Assembly (NCBI GenBank): GCA_025408425.1
Contig: JANXYX010000037.1
Span: 1-64,000, forward strand
DNA length: 64,000 nucleotides
Reading direction: 5' to 3'
Source: Granulicella sp.
Lineage (GTDB): Bacteria > Acidobacteriota > Terriglobia > Terriglobales > Acidobacteriaceae
Below the pieces are notes generated by a model that searched no databases, was not told the DNA's origin, and saw only the letters and a list, made by a program, of their open reading frames with translations. The stretch's first letter is position 1, and the number at the start of each line of letters is the position of its first letter. The translations under genes and the position numbers were made by a program. Positions 1 through 7,952 of the stretch are shown in pieces.

Positions 1-330
1 GGAGAAGCAGGCGGCGTGGTGATGGAAGGTCGTGACATTGGCACGGCGGTCTTTCCCGACGCGGAGGTAAAGATCTTCCTGGATGCCTCTCCCGAGGTTC
101 GTGGGAGCAGGCGTTATCGCCAGGTTGCGTCCAACGAGCACGAAGCAGTCAAGGTTACGGAGAGTTCTCTGCTTGCGGAGATGAAGGCGCGTGACGAGCG
201 CGACCGAAACCGTGCGCAATCTCCGCTGAAGCCTGCAGAGGACGCCGTGATTTTGGACTCAACCGCGCTGTCTCTGGATGAGGTTTTGGCGAAGAGTGAA
301 GAGATTGTTCGGGCGCACATGACTGCCTGA
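1..330 (+). CDS. cmk: Cytidylate kinase, C-terminal part (5' end outside window)
   Basis: Phosphorylates CMP and dCMP with ATP in the cytoplasm, feeding CTP and dCTP synthesis. The reading frame is open from base 1 (GEAGGVVMEGRDIGT), so the start and the P-loop lie upstream of the window. The visible part carries the conserved VMEGRDIGT segment, the VFPDAEVKIFLDAS strand and the arginine-rich lid region around RDERDRNR, followed by the typical tail in which an Asp-Ser-Thr strand precedes the last helix. It ends at TGA 328-330. The next gene is about 180 bases away and AT-rich, so no operon partner is visible downstream. Confidence 0.93.
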   Translation, partial: GEAGGVVMEGRDIGTAVFPDAEVKIFLDASPEVRGSRRYRQVASNEHEAVKVTESSLLAEMKARDERDRNRAQSPLKPAEDAVILDSTALSLDEVLAKSEEIVRAHMTA

Positions 331-510
331 CGCTGCACCAGTGTTTGGGCAATTGAATAAGACCCGCAGTTTTCCACAAATAATTAGCGAAAGATGCTAA
401 CCTTTACGCATCTGTTTGAAACAGATTGGTATTCTACAAAGTCTTATTTGTTGAATGCTGAATCTGTTGCTAGCGGCAAAACTAAATAAAGTAATAAGGA
501 AATAACCAAA

Positions 511-711
511 ATGGAACAGGGAACAGTGAAGTGGTTCAACGATGCCAAAGGGTTTGGCTTCATCAGCCGTCAGAACGGCGAAGATGTATTCGTACATTAT
601 TCGGCGATCAATTCAAACGGTTTCAAGAGCCTTCAAGAGGGCCAGGCTGTGCAATTCAACGTGGTAAAGGGACCCAAGGGTTGGCAGGCGTCTGACGTTC
701 AGCCTCTCTAA
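511..711 (+). CDS. Cold-shock protein, CspA family
   Basis: A 66-residue single cold-shock domain that binds single-stranded RNA or DNA and acts as an RNA chaperone. Both nucleic-acid-binding motifs are present: RNP1-like KGFGFI near residue 13 and RNP2-like VFVHYSAI near residue 27. The length is normal for the family. The start is well set by AAGGA at 496-500, ten bases before the ATG. The roughly 180-base AT-rich stretch upstream is long enough to hold the structured leader usual for csp genes, though I did not identify a known element in it. A hairpin follows at 745-777. Confidence 0.95.
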   Translation: MEQGTVKWFNDAKGFGFISRQNGEDVFVHYSAINSNGFKSLQEGQAVQFNVVKGPKGWQASDVQPL

Positions 712-744
712 GTTTTATCTGCGTCACACAGCACCACAAGTTTT

Positions 745-777
745 GCGAGAGGGATGGCTTAGGCTATCCCTCTGCGC
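745..777 (+). terminator. Hairpin after the cold-shock gene
   Basis: The arms AGAGGGAT (748-755) and ATCCCTCT (766-773) pair perfectly and extend inward through a G-U and two G-C pairs to a TTAG loop. The T-run after it is weak, so this may be a 3' stabilising hairpin rather than a strong intrinsic terminator. Confidence 0.55.
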
Positions 778-864
778 ATTTAAGTGACGTCTGCCGCCAG
801 GCACGCTCGTACTTGTGCGAGTTCTGAGTTCGGGTTATTCGATCTGAGTTTGCATCTTTAGGAT

Positions 865-1863
865 TTATGGAAGAGCAGCTGCCGGTGTTGCTGTGGCGCC
901 AGGCTCCCTTACGGGACTGACCCCCGGCAAAATTGTAGAAGTAGCTTTGAATTTCCGATAATCCGAATAGGTAACCTGGACTTTCCCGTCAAAGTTGAAA
1001 AACAGCAGGGCGCGCGCCGCTCCCTGGCCGCTGACTCGTGCCGGAAGCCACACTTCGTTGTTTACCTTATTCAACTCAAGCGCAAAACTGGTGTTCTTGC
1101 GGATGTTTATCAGTAGTCCAGCACCTATTTTGAACGCATTGAGAAAGTGTCCCTCGATCCTACTCAGCACTCTGTCCTGCTCATCGGCCCATACCGTTCC
1201 CACCAGATCGCGAATCACTTCTTCCGACCGATTCCGTGTCTTCGCCTTTGGGTCACCGGCATAGTCCACTGCAATCGTGTCTCGGCCATTTAGTCTTACT
1301 CTTCGCGGATTGGTAAAGTGTCCTAGTTCCAGGAATCGAGAAACTGTAATCTCTTCGTTACCGCGCGGATCTGTGTCTTTTCCAGCGGCATCGCCCTTCT
1401 CTTTCTTCGAATGGGCTTTCGCGGCTTCCTTGTCGATTCGCTCGCTCTCTTTCTGCTGCTCCTCGGCACTCAAGTCTTTACCGTCCTTCTTGACAAGTCG
1501 TCGCACCGGCACTCCGCTCAACCAGAAGTCGTCAAATTCCTTAGTCGTGGTTTTCTTTACCGCGCCTCGCCCATCGACTTCCTGCGCCATCTCAACTGAG
1601 TGATAGAGGTAATTTTTCTGCATTGCCTCTGCTGCCCTCTGATGGCGCTCTACGTCTTGCATCAGCGTCGGTATCTCAGGGAGGGGAACTCTATCGTCAA
1701 CGGGTGGTGTCGCCTCATTTTCCAATGGAGCGGACATCTTGAGGTTGCTCGAAGACTCCTTTAGCACTGAAGCACCATTTGTCTGCTCGAAGCTGGTGAT
1801 GGGCAACAGCACGAAAGCCATAACAAGCGGCGCTACTGCAGTACCGTGTAGGCCAAGTCTCAT
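865..1863 (-). CDS. Exported protein of unknown function
   Basis: A 332-residue protein I do not recognise by family. The N-terminus has a hydrophobic stretch of about 15 residues (TAVAPLVMAFVLLP), consistent with a signal peptide or anchor. A charged Lys/Glu-rich region lies at about residues 120-165 (EEQQKESERIDKEAAKAHSK), probably helical. The second half has alternating hydrophobic strands, compatible with a LolA-like beta fold, but that is a guess. The C-terminus is rich in Pro and Ala. No Shine-Dalgarno is obvious before the ATG. It is transcribed away from sucA and shares no operon with its neighbours. Confidence 0.7.
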   Translation of the reverse strand: MRLGLHGTAVAPLVMAFVLLPITSFEQTNGASVLKESSSNLKMSAPLENEATPPVDDRVPLPEIPTLMQDVERHQRAAEAMQKNYLYHSVEMAQEVDGRGAVKKTTTKEFDDFWLSGVPVRRLVKKDGKDLSAEEQQKESERIDKEAAKAHSKKEKGDAAGKDTDPRGNEEITVSRFLELGHFTNPRRVRLNGRDTIAVDYAGDPKAKTRNRSEEVIRDLVGTVWADEQDRVLSRIEGHFLNAFKIGAGLLINIRKNTSFALELNKVNNEVWLPARVSGQGAARALLFFNFDGKVQVTYSDYRKFKATSTILPGVSPVREPGATATPAAALP

Positions 1864-2130
1864 GCAACTACTATAGTTGTCTGTTTATCGTACGAGCACA
1901 TAGGGTCATTTCGAGCTCATATTCGTTGACAAGCCAGGAGTTACGGCAGGGTGTATCAGCACGACGACGAGTTGCATACTGAAGTTGCATGGAAAAGTGG
2001 ATAGTTGCTGATTTGTAGACCGATTACCGTTCAACTTTTAAAAGTGACGTGCGGCAACCTCATCGAAAGGTCTAGCATAGGAGGTGCTGCGAGAAATTCA
2101 TCTCGCGAATTGATCTGAAGTGAGGATGGA

Positions 2131-4602
2131 ATGGCCCCCAAGGCAGCAATGTTAGTCCTGTCAACCCCAGTAGATAGCAAAGAACGCGAAACAATCTTCG
2201 ATATTTTTCGCCGGTGGGGATATCTGCAGGCCTCTCTGGATCCACTCGGACAGTATCTTCCTCCCGAGCCCTTTCCAACTCCTGTCCCTGAGGGAGAGAG
2301 TGCGGCGCAGGCCCGCCGCTTTTATTGCGGCACTATAGCCGCCGAGTTCATGCATATTGCCGATCCTGAGCGGCGGAATTGGTTGCAGGAGCAAATGGAG
2401 CAGGTTCCTGCCATTCCGAATCAGAAGCATATCCTTACCCAACTGATCCGCGCTGACATCTTTGAACAGGTCATCCAATCGCGCTACCTGGGCACGAAGC
2501 GCTTCTCTCTCGAAGGGCTCACTGTACTTATTCCCTTTCTCGATCGCATATTCGAAGTAAGTGCAACTTCAGGTGTTACAAAAGCGATTCTTGCAATGAG
2601 CCATCGCGGCCGCTTGAACGTTATGACGAACACTATCGGTCGCAGCGCCTCCGAAATTTTCACAAAGTTTGAAGATGTCGATCCGCGCAGCACTATGGGA
2701 GGCGGCGACGTGAAGTATCACGTGGGTGCGACTGGTGAGTATCATGCTCCTACGGGGGCGGTGATCGCGCTGCATTTGGCGTCGAATCCCAGTCACCTTG
2801 AGGCCGTGGATCCTGTGGCATTGGGTCGTGCGCGTTCCAAGCAGGAGCGTCTTGGCGAGGAAGGGAAGGATGCGGTTCTACCGCTGATCATCCATGGTGA
2901 TGCTGCCTTTGCTGGCCAGGGGATTCTTGCGGAGACGTTGAACATGGCCACGCTTGACGGCTACAACGTTGGCGGAACTATCCACGTTATCGTCAATAAC
3001 CTGCTTGGGTTTACTGCGTTGCCGGAAGAGTCGAACTCTTCACGGTTCTCCACTGACATTGCGAAGCGTTTGCCGATTCCTATCTTCCACGTCAATGCTG
3101 AAGATCCCGATGCGGTGATCCGGATTGCTGGTATCGCAGCTGAATACAGGCGCCGATTCCACTCGGACATTGTTGTGGATCTGGTTGGATATCGACGTCA
3201 TGGGCATAGCGAAGTAGATGATCCAACGGTGACTCAGCCTCGCCGCTACGCGATCATCAAGGAACGCTTGCCGCTTTATCAGCTGTATGCGAAACAGATT
3301 GGTGTTGATCCTGCTGCTGAGGTTCAGGCGATACAGAGCGAGTTTCTTGAAGATCAGAAAGTTGCGACACAAGCAGATCAGAAGCCTCATTTGGCGCAGT
3401 TGCCGGAGTATTGGGGTGCTTACAAGGGTGGTGCCTTGTTGCCTGAGGATGATGTTGCCACTGGGTTGGGCGCGGAGAAGGTTGCGTCGCTGGTCCGGGC
3501 TACGACCTCGTATCCATCGGGATTTCATATTCATCCGAAGGTGAAGAGGTTGTTTGAGCAGCGTGACGAGATGGGTGCTGGGTTGCGTCCGTTCGACTAC
3601 GGGATGGCGGAGTTGGTGGCTTACGCGTCGTTGCTGGAGGCTGGAATTCCGGTGCGGTTGAGTGGGCAGGACTCCCAGCGTGGGACGTTCAACCAGCGGC
3701 ACTCGGTGATCGTGGATATTGAGACAGAGGTGAAGTACATTCCGCTGGCTCATGTGGGCGAGGCGCGGTTCGAGGTCTACAACTCTCTGCTATCCGAGGC
3801 AGCGGTTCTGGGCTTCGAGTATGGCTACTCGCGGGATTATCCGGAGGCGCTGGTGCTGTGGGAGGCTCAGTTTGGTGACTTTGCCAACGGTGCCCAGATC
3901 ATCATCGACCAGTTCATTACGGCGAGCGAGGCGAAGTGGGGTCTGCTCTCCGGATTGGTGATGCTGCTGCCGCATGGGTATGAGGGGCAAGGGCCGGAGC
4001 ACTCGAGCGCCCGGATTGAAAGGTTCCTTCAACTTGCTGCGCACGACAACATTCAGATTTGCCAGCCCTCGACTGCAGCACAGCACTTCCATCTGCTGCG
4101 TCGTCAGGCTCTGCGACCGTGGCGCAAGCCGTTGGTGGTGTTTACCCCCAAGAGCATGTTGCGGCATCCCGATGCGTCGTCGACGCTGGCGGACTTTGCG
4201 GTCGAGCGGTTCCAAAACGTTTTGCCTGACCACGAGGTGACGAGTCCTCGTCGGCTGCTGGTTTGCAGCGGCAAGATTGGGCACAATCTGCGGGTGGAAC
4301 GGGCGAGGCGGCAGGACATGGGCGTCGGCATCATCTTTGTCGAGCAGCTTTATCCGTGGCCTGAGGATGAGTTGCAGGCTGCGCTGGATGAGCATCCGGA
4401 TGCCCAGGAGATTGTCTGGGTACAGGAAGAGCCGGCGAACATGGGTGCTTTCTTCTACGTGATGCCAGAGTTGCGACGGATGGCCGGGGACCGGGCAGTA
4501 CTGAGCGTGAAGCGTAGCGCAAGTGCGAGTCCTGCGACCGGTTCGGCGAAGGCGCATGAGATGGAAGAGAGAACTCTGATCGATCTGGCATTTGGCGTTT
4601 AG
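2131..4602 (+). CDS. sucA: 2-oxoglutarate dehydrogenase E1 component, short form
   Basis: Thiamine-diphosphate-dependent decarboxylase of the 2-oxoglutarate dehydrogenase complex in the TCA cycle. The E1 active-site His residues are kept in KYHVG and NPSHLE. The ThDP/Mg motif GDAAFAGQG...NNLLGFT and the RRHGHSE.DDP segment are present, as is the C-terminal HEMEERTLIDLAFGV. At 823 residues it is roughly 100 shorter than E. coli SucA: it starts at the equivalent of the LDPLG region and lacks the N-terminal segment that helps bind E2. AAGTGAGG (2118-2125) precedes the ATG at 2131. No sucB or lpd lies nearby. Confidence 0.9.
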   Translation: MAPKAAMLVLSTPVDSKERETIFDIFRRWGYLQASLDPLGQYLPPEPFPTPVPEGESAAQARRFYCGTIAAEFMHIADPERRNWLQEQMEQVPAIPNQKHILTQLIRADIFEQVIQSRYLGTKRFSLEGLTVLIPFLDRIFEVSATSGVTKAILAMSHRGRLNVMTNTIGRSASEIFTKFEDVDPRSTMGGGDVKYHVGATGEYHAPTGAVIALHLASNPSHLEAVDPVALGRARSKQERLGEEGKDAVLPLIIHGDAAFAGQGILAETLNMATLDGYNVGGTIHVIVNNLLGFTALPEESNSSRFSTDIAKRLPIPIFHVNAEDPDAVIRIAGIAAEYRRRFHSDIVVDLVGYRRHGHSEVDDPTVTQPRRYAIIKERLPLYQLYAKQIGVDPAAEVQAIQSEFLEDQKVATQADQKPHLAQLPEYWGAYKGGALLPEDDVATGLGAEKVASLVRATTSYPSGFHIHPKVKRLFEQRDEMGAGLRPFDYGMAELVAYASLLEAGIPVRLSGQDSQRGTFNQRHSVIVDIETEVKYIPLAHVGEARFEVYNSLLSEAAVLGFEYGYSRDYPEALVLWEAQFGDFANGAQIIIDQFITASEAKWGLLSGLVMLLPHGYEGQGPEHSSARIERFLQLAAHDNIQICQPSTAAQHFHLLRRQALRPWRKPLVVFTPKSMLRHPDASSTLADFAVERFQNVLPDHEVTSPRRLLVCSGKIGHNLRVERARRQDMGVGIIFVEQLYPWPEDELQAALDEHPDAQEIVWVQEEPANMGAFFYVMPELRRMAGDRAVLSVKRSASASPATGSAKAHEMEERTLIDLAFGV

Positions 4603-4630
4603 AAGGGTGCGGTATAGGTTCCTGCTTTCT

Positions 4631-4648
4631 CAGGGGGGTACCCCCCTG
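4631..4648. repeat. Perfect GC-only-arm palindrome
   Basis: CAGGGGGGTACCCCCCTG reads the same on both strands and is followed at once by a second G-run and C-run (GGGGGTATCCCC). It lies 28 bases after the sucA stop. It could pair as a cruciform or RNA hairpin. No T-run follows, so a terminator role is doubtful. Confidence 0.6.
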
Positions 4649-4780
4649 GGGGTATCCCCTTGGCTAAGTTGCTTGTTTGCAGTGACATGCTAAAAGTGGT
4701 GTCGCTAAACCGTTCTATCTATTGAAGTTATTGGTAAATATTAGATTCCATGTGGGTTATGGGTGGATTTGGTTGAGTTA

Positions 4781-4820
4781 AAGGAAAAGCTCCGGCGTTG
4801 GCCGGAGCTTTTTCCTTTTT
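4781..4820. terminator. Intrinsic terminator
   Basis: AAAAGCTCCGGC and GCCGGAGCTTTT form a strong stem with a GTTG loop, followed by TCCTTTTT on the plus strand. It lies between convergent genes (sucA, MFS) and can work in either direction. The stem core AGCTCCGGC/GCCGGAGCT recurs in the terminator at 55222-55252. Confidence 0.85.
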
Positions 4821-4966
4821 ATTGTCTGTTTTAATTGTAGCGGATCAGGTGGAACTCTCAGTCAATTATATGTTGTTGATTTGGCGTGGGTTAGGTGGTT
4901 AAGGGGCTTGACATGCGATTTTGCTGGGGAAAGTGGGAACTGAGCATTTGTGGTTGGGAGAGGAGA

Positions 4967-5035
4967 GCGGTCGGGCTTTGTCCGATGCCCACCTTCGCCG
5001 CGATAAGACTGCGGCGAAGATGGGGCACCCGGGGG
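4967..5035 (+). repeat. Dispersed hairpin repeat R1, copy 1
   Basis: Shows the R1 pattern: GCGGTCG with a small hairpin (TCGG 4971-4974 / CCGA 4982-4985), then GATGCCCAC, a variable stem CTTCGCCGC (4993-5001) / GCGGCGAAG (5011-5019), then ATGGGGCACCCG. The stem is kept although its sequence differs from other copies, and an unpaired C faces an unpaired A between the constant and variable stem parts. Confidence 0.75.
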
Positions 5036-5087
5036 TTCTGAGGAGGCGCATGGGGAGTGGGCGAATGTTTTGGGATGGCGGACGGAG

Positions 5088-6785
5088 TCAGGCGGGGGGT
5101 GGGGTGGGGTTGGTGATTTCTTTGGCGTAGATCTGGTAGGTGACGCGGGGTGGGGTATCGTCCTGGTGGAGTTGGTAGACGTGGTCCTGGATCTGGCGGT
5201 CGGCTGTGGTGACACGTTCTCGGGAGCGGAGGTAGTCGAGCCATGACTCCATGAGGAAGGTTTCGTTGAGCTGCTCGGGGTGGATGGCGTCGCGGTAGAT
5301 GCCCCAGCGGAAGGCTCCGTCTCGAAGCCTGACGCCGCGGAGGTGGTGTATGGCACGGGTGAAGGCGGCGTAGTTTTCCGTGGGGATGCGGTACTCGATA
5401 GAGACTCTGACGGGGCCTGCGTGGAGCGGGTCGTCGCTGGTGTGGGAGCCATCGGTGGCGAAGGGAGCGGGCTGAGGTGCGGGTCGCTTCCACTGATAGG
5501 GAGTGTGGTCGGGGATGGGGCCCTGGAGGATTTTGAAGCGGTAGACGAAGGGGAGGGTGATGAGGAGGCCTGCTGCGGAGGTGACGAGAGACTTCGTGGT
5601 GGAGGAGTGTTCTGCGATGAAGCCCCAGAGGACTGATCCGAGGGCCATGCCGCCCTGAAAGATCATGAGGTAGGTGCCGAGAGCTCTGGCCTGGACCCAG
5701 GCGGGGACGGAGAGTTGGACGGAGGTGTTGAGGGTGGACATCGTGCTGGTCCAGGACGCTCCGGCGAGGATGAGCGTGGGGATGATGATGTAGGGACTGC
5801 GAAGGAAGGCAACGATGAGGAGCGTGACAACGTTGTAGAGGGTTGCGGTGGCGATGAGTTTGTCTGCGGAGAAGCGATGGCGGATGCGCGGGAGTTGGGT
5901 GGCAGCGATGACTGCTCCAATGCCGAGGGAGCCGTTGAGGATGCCATAACCGAGTGCTCCCTGATGGAGGTCGCGGGCAGCGACGACGGCGAGTAGCGCC
6001 CAGACGGCCGAGACGAAGAAGGGGAAGGTAAAGGCTCGGATGAGAGAGGACTGGAGATCCGGAGCGTAACGGACGTAGCGGAGGCCCGAACGGATGGAGC
6101 CTACGATGCGCTCGGATGGGAGAGCTGATTTGAAGAGTGGGGTGCGCTTCCAGTTGACGAGGACCCAGATAACAGCGGCGAAGGAGAGGGAGTTGAGCAG
6201 GAAGACGTAGCCAGTGCCGGTGGCGGTGCGCTTGAATGTGGCGACCATGAGTCCGCCGAGCGCGGGACCGACGGCACGGGCAAGGTTGTTGCTCGCGGAG
6301 TTGAGGGAGACGGAGTCGGCGATGAGTTCGCGGGGGACTAGTTCGGGGATGATGGCTTGCCATGCCGGGTTGTTCATGGCGGAGCCGATGTTGAGGAGGA
6401 AGGTGAAGGAGAGGAGGGTCAAGGGAGAGACATGGCCGAGGAAGGTGAGGACGGCGAGGATGGCGACGCTGGCAAGCATCCATGCCTGCCAGAAGATAAG
6501 GAGCTTGCGGCGGTCGAAGGTATCGGCAGTGGCTCCGGCGAGGAGTCCGAGGAGAAGGACGGGCAGGCTGGCTGCTGTCTGCATGAGCGCAATGAGAAGA
6601 GGCGAGGTGGTAAGCGAGGTCATCAGCCAGGTGCCGGCGGTGTCCTGCATCCAAGTGCCGACAGAGGAGACGGTGGAGGCGATCCAGCGGTCTCGGAAAC
6701 GGGGAATACGTAGAGGTTCGAACCCTCCGCGGACCGATGGGGGTAAGGTGTTGTTGGTCGCGGTATCGGGGGATTCGAGAGGCAT
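5088..6785 (-). CDS. MFS exporter with C-terminal soluble domain (MFS_3 / EntS-like)
   Basis: A 565-residue inner-membrane protein. Residues about 25-415 hold the usual 10-12 hydrophobic helices of the major facilitator superfamily, with the loop GLLAGATADTFDRRK between helices 2 and 3 matching the MFS motif A (G..aD..gRR). Residues about 455-550 are soluble and resemble the dimeric alpha/beta-barrel (antibiotic-biosynthesis-monooxygenase-like) tail of the PF05977 transmembrane secretion effector family, which also includes enterobactin exporter EntS. The substrate is unknown and no siderophore or antibiotic genes are nearby. It stands alone, convergent with sucA. Confidence 0.85.
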   Translation of the reverse strand: MPLESPDTATNNTLPPSVRGGFEPLRIPRFRDRWIASTVSSVGTWMQDTAGTWLMTSLTTSPLLIALMQTAASLPVLLLGLLAGATADTFDRRKLLIFWQAWMLASVAILAVLTFLGHVSPLTLLSFTFLLNIGSAMNNPAWQAIIPELVPRELIADSVSLNSASNNLARAVGPALGGLMVATFKRTATGTGYVFLLNSLSFAAVIWVLVNWKRTPLFKSALPSERIVGSIRSGLRYVRYAPDLQSSLIRAFTFPFFVSAVWALLAVVAARDLHQGALGYGILNGSLGIGAVIAATQLPRIRHRFSADKLIATATLYNVVTLLIVAFLRSPYIIIPTLILAGASWTSTMSTLNTSVQLSVPAWVQARALGTYLMIFQGGMALGSVLWGFIAEHSSTTKSLVTSAAGLLITLPFVYRFKILQGPIPDHTPYQWKRPAPQPAPFATDGSHTSDDPLHAGPVRVSIEYRIPTENYAAFTRAIHHLRGVRLRDGAFRWGIYRDAIHPEQLNETFLMESWLDYLRSRERVTTADRQIQDHVYQLHQDDTPPRVTYQIYAKEITNPTPPPA

Positions 6786-7010
6786 GGGACAGAATTTAGT
6801 TTATGGGAGAGTCAGTTCGCCAGTATTGCGTTGAATTGACGGTGAGCAAGCTTGGGGCGATAGCGAGGGTGTTGCAACTAAGTGCTGTCCAATATGACTT
6901 TGGTTGCTATAGATATTTAATTAAGAGGCTGGGGGATGGAAGTGGTCTAAGGGTTTTATGGTGACTTGGTGGTTAGGCCTTAGAAGAATGTGAAAAAGAT
7001 ATGTCGAGAA

Positions 7011-7029
7011 GAGATAAAAGTTTTCCCTC
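7011..7029. promoter_or_regulatory. Imperfect dyad upstream of the sigma-54 promoter
   Basis: GAGATAAAAG followed by TTTTCCCTC forms an imperfect dyad of half-sites resembling the GAGAAAAC half of the better inverted repeat at 7047-7063. The spacing (about 85-100 bases before the predicted start) suits an upstream activator site. Assignment is inferred. Confidence 0.35.
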
Positions 7030-7046
7030 TATGCAAAGATCCGACA

Positions 7047-7063
7047 GTTTTCTGAGAGAAAAC
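7047..7063. promoter_or_regulatory. Perfect inverted repeat, candidate activator site
   Basis: GTTTTCTGAGAGAAAAC: seven-base arms with a three-base spacer, centred about 59 bases upstream of the start site predicted from the sigma-54 promoter. It could bind a sigma-54-dependent response regulator; which one cannot be told from the window. Confidence 0.45.
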
Positions 7064-7087
7064 GAGGAATTTTTGGGGAAATCAGTT

Positions 7088-7103
7088 TGGCACAGGGATT
7101 GCT
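7088..7103 (+). promoter_or_regulatory. Sigma-54 (RpoN) promoter
   Basis: TGGCACAGGGATTGCT matches the sigma-54 consensus TGGCAC-N5-TTGCW, with the -24 GG at 7089-7090 and the -12 GC at 7101-7102 separated by exactly ten bases. The predicted start is near 7114, leaving a leader of about 38 bases before the ribosome site AAGGGG (7140-7145) and ATG 7152. Confidence 0.8.
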
Positions 7104-7151
7104 AATAGTCTAAACGTACAACCAAAATTGTAGTTGCCCAAGGGGAATCAA

Positions 7152-7901
7152 ATGCGTCGTAGACCGTTACTCCTTTTATTGATCGTCCTTTTAGCCGCCA
7201 CCTCAGCCACCGGCGTGAGCGCGTCGACCGATTGCGAGCGATGGATTACGGCCTACAAGACAGAGCTGGCGCACAATCGCGCGGTGAAGAAGATGCAAGC
7301 GGCGCATGCGAGGGTTCGGCGATACGCAAAGCGTAAGTTGGCAAACTACGTTCCGAAGCCAGCACAACCGAAGCTGGTGCGAGTCCATTCCGTTCGACCG
7401 CGGTACACGCGGCAACAGATGCTGGATCGCTTCAACCTGCTGTGCGGCGACCTGCCTGGGACAGGGAAGGTGGCAGACAAGCTGCTGCAGGGAACGATGA
7501 CTCCGGTAGAGTTTGCTTCGGACCGGGGGCCCTATGTTCCGGAAGAACTGGCTAGTGCCGACATCCCGGGACTGCTTTCACCCGTTGACGGGCCAAGCAC
7601 TGGGCCAACAGGAACGAATCAGCCGAGTACACCGCCGTTCTTTGGGATTGTGCCTCCGATCTTTGGTGGAGGCGGGGGTGGTGGAGATAATGGCGGCGGT
7701 GGTGGCGGGACAGGTGGTACTGGCGGGACTACGCCGACTACTCCTACGCCTCCGACGAGTCCGTTGCCTCCAACTACACCGCCGGATGTGCCACCGACTG
7801 GTGTGCCGGTGAGCCCGGTGCCAGAGCCCGGCAGTATCGTTCTGGTGCTGACTGGTGTTGTGGGTACGGCAGGTGCCATTCGACGCAGGCTGAAGGCTTA
7901 G
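7152..7901 (+). CDS. PEP-CTERM sorted surface protein
   Basis: A 249-residue secreted protein. It has an N-terminal signal peptide (MRRRPLLLLLIVLLAATSATG), a basic region of about 120 residues, a Gly-rich tract (about 172-192), a Pro/Thr-rich linker (about 195-220), and a C-terminal VPEPGS motif followed by a hydrophobic segment and the basic end RRRLKA. This tripartite end is the PEP-CTERM signal cut by exosortase (EpsH/Xrt), usually in exopolysaccharide-producing bacteria. No exosortase is in the window. ATG 7152 is preferred over an in-frame TTG at 7134 because AAGGGG sits 7-12 bases before it. A sigma-54 promoter lies upstream. Confidence 0.88.
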   Translation: MRRRPLLLLLIVLLAATSATGVSASTDCERWITAYKTELAHNRAVKKMQAAHARVRRYAKRKLANYVPKPAQPKLVRVHSVRPRYTRQQMLDRFNLLCGDLPGTGKVADKLLQGTMTPVEFASDRGPYVPEELASADIPGLLSPVDGPSTGPTGTNQPSTPPFFGIVPPIFGGGGGGGDNGGGGGGTGGTGGTTPTTPTPPTSPLPPTTPPDVPPTGVPVSPVPEPGSIVLVLTGVVGTAGAIRRRLKA

Positions 7902-7952
7902 CGCAGGCAATACGAGATGAAATGTTAAGGCTGCTTTTAGTCAGCTGACGGT

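Larger units (their letters stand above)
4603..5087. other. Intergenic region between sucA and the MFS gene
   Basis: No credible gene in 485 bases. It holds a perfect 18-bp GC palindrome (4631-4648), an intrinsic terminator (4781-4820) and a copy of the dispersed hairpin repeat R1 (4967-5035). Open frames here are reverse-strand shadows or run through the repeat. Confidence 0.7.
6786..7151. other. AT-rich regulatory region upstream of the PEP-CTERM gene
   Basis: No gene. This 366-base stretch is clearly richer in A+T than its surroundings. It carries a sigma-54-type promoter (7088-7103), a perfect 7-3-7 inverted repeat (7047-7063) and an imperfect dyad (7011-7029) that may be activator sites. 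The MFS gene is transcribed away on the other side. Confidence 0.75.

Noticed and set aside
4891-6654. 587-codon minus-strand frame, Arg/His/Pro-rich
   Set aside because: An out-of-frame shadow of the MFS gene, typical of G+C-rich DNA; composition is not protein-like.
6706-6730. GGTTCGAACCC, like a tRNA T-loop
   Set aside because: It lies in the coding region of the MFS gene (residues RGGFEPLR), and no acceptor, D or anticodon stems flank it.
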